Below, piece after piece: positions 62,640-64,000 of a stretch of 64,000 nucleotides of DNA. Position numbers and translations under genes: made by a program. Source of the DNA: Montifringilla adamsi (Eukaryota; Chordata; Aves; Passeriformes; Passeridae); the NCBI GenBank assembly GCA_017590115.1, contig JAGGNK010006892.1, forward strand, positions 15,229,736 through 15,293,735, read 5' to 3'. Every line of letters begins with the position of its first letter. The stretch's first letter is position 1. The notes beneath the pieces are model-generated. The model ran no database searches, was not told where the DNA came from, and saw only the letters and a list, made by a program, of their open reading frames with translations.

Positions 62640-63010
62640 CATTTACTAGTTCAATGGTATTATGCTCGTCTTTGTACATTCTTAATGTTGGCTGTTGATT
62701 TCTTTTGCTTCCTATTTTGTTGAGTTCTGTAAGGTCATCCAGAATCATTCACATGAATCTAAAATATGGCATGATATTTATTTACTGTCAGTTATTTCTT
62801 TGCCAAAATAGAAAATGGCTGTAGACTTAAAATAGATCCTTGCATTATTCCTTATGGTCTATTCAAACTCAAGAAGCTGGAGCCATTAATAGAGACAAAT
62901 TAAAATGCATGTGGCTGATAAAATTTAACACATACAACAGATACTCAGAGCCTGCAGTTTTTAATGAGAAAACAAACTAATAAATCATATCCAATGATTC
63001 ATATAAACAT
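62640..63010 (-). mobile_element. Ancient CR1/L3-like LINE fragment
   Basis: Plus-strand phrases 'ttctgtaaggtcatccagaa', 'gacttaaaatagatccttgc', 'ccttatggtctattcaaact' and later 'taaatcatatccaatgatt' follow the order of the reverse complement of the reverse-transcriptase region in old CR1/L3 elements (around the block that normally reads like 'agatccctg.ggga.cc'). Divergence is high, and the boundaries are approximate. Confidence 0.45.
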
Positions 63011-64000
63011 GAAATAAGAGCATCTATTTACTTGTCCAAACCTTGAGAAAAGTAATTTGTTAGTTTGAGCAGTGCAGTCATTGCTGAGTGCTTTTCTCTG
63101 CCTTCAGATTTTGATGTACGAACCAGATACACTGGAAATGAATTGGATGTTGTAAACTTTTCTTTTGGATTTTGATTTCCTTTGGTCTCCCAGACTGCTT
63201 GCAAGGATATTATGATCATTAAATATGGCTATTTCTTTAGACATTTAAGAGAAACTCAGTTCACCTGGTACTCCTGGTTGTTGGAAAGGAACTCTTTGCC
63301 CTCCAGCCGTCAGTTCTCATGTAGTGACTGCCTGCTTTGCCACAGCCAAAGCCTGGTGCAAGCCCCACTTTGAGCACAGGTGTTGCCTGTAACATGTAGA
63401 CGTAGTAAACATGTCCTCTCTCTCCCATCTGACTTCAGTCCTGATGTACCACTGGAGCTTTGACAGGAGTAATGAACTCCTGCTCCACCATAACAACAGA
63501 CAAGGGGAAAAACAAGGGTACAGGGCTGCTTTATTTAGGCACGTATTTTAGCCAGAACTTTGTGTGCGGTGAAAGAACTGAGGGAAAAATCTCTTTGCTT
63601 CATCTCTTAATGGCAGAGAGAACCACAGCTATAGAGAGAATTTCCTATAAATTCACCACTTCAAAATTGCTTATGGATACTTTGGGAGTCACTGTAAACA
63701 GATCTGCAGCAGAAATCAGATTTTAGAAATGAAATAATATTTGTTTAGAAAATGACACCTGCGCTGTAGAAAAGAATGCTAGAAGGTCTTAGAGGCTGTC
63801 TTCTCTTTCTATTCCTTAGGAACCTCTGCTGCTAAAAATTGCCTTTCATAGGTAGTAAGTGTTGAACAAGATGTAACACCTCTGTGTTTTTGGCTTGTGG
63901 CAGTTACTGCATTGGACTTGGTGAGGCTGACTGAAATTCCCACAAAGCACTTGCTTCTGCCTGACCATATTGTGTTTTCCACAGGCAGGGCCACACCTGT
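63011..64000. other. Non-coding stretch to window end
   Basis: Unique DNA with no recognised gene or repeat. An 88-codon plus-strand frame at 63460-63726 has no visible domain or convincing splice context. Confidence 0.55.

Noticed and set aside
1..64000. Search for tRNA, rRNA, snRNA, CRISPR arrays, operons, mitochondrial insertions and toxin or defence systems
   Set aside because: No signature of any of these was found; the sequence is vertebrate non-coding DNA.

Overview
The window looks like ordinary single-copy nuclear DNA from a bird. The main evidence is several 5'-truncated CR1 LINEs of the avian type; the clearest carries the C-terminal part of the CR1 ORF2 frame and ends in the short tail repeat built on 'attctatg'-like units. 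Other support is a solo LTR of endogenous-retrovirus type, a little ancient MIR-like SINE, and CpG-poor, AT-leaning sequence with no long open frames. The species cannot be told. No protein-coding gene of a known family could be recognised on either strand, so the window is either intergenic or lies inside large introns.

Layout: 1-3.7 kb is non-coding, with a GC-richer block near 1.4-2.4 kb. 3.7-4.9 kb holds two diverged copies of an unidentified ~90-bp repeat, then an assembly gap (90 N) flanked on both sides by poly-C tracts with similar surroundings. 4.9-27.2 kb is mostly unique; it contains a small CR1 scrap, stretches that look like conserved non-coding elements, a lysine-rich open frame followed by a poly(A) signal (15.2-15.9 kb), and a possible two-exon 3' gene end (21.9-23.9 kb). 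27.2-37 kb is richest in CR1 fragments, in both orientations. 39555-40084 is a complete minus-strand solo LTR with TG...CA ends, TATA box, poly(A) signal and a perfect 6-bp target-site duplication; it is the best-supported element of the window. 43.8-44.6 kb is an old CR1 ORF2 fragment on the minus strand. Directly after it, 44709-47538 can be read as three phase-compatible exons for a 105-residue protein that I do not recognise. 49-64 kb is mainly unique non-coding DNA with one MIR, one old CR1/L3-like fragment and several short tandem or inverted repeats.

I found no operons, CRISPR arrays, tRNA or rRNA genes, or gene systems. The possible exons rest only on splice-like signals, open frame and phase; with this much sequence searched by eye, several such coincidences are expected, so their confidences are low.
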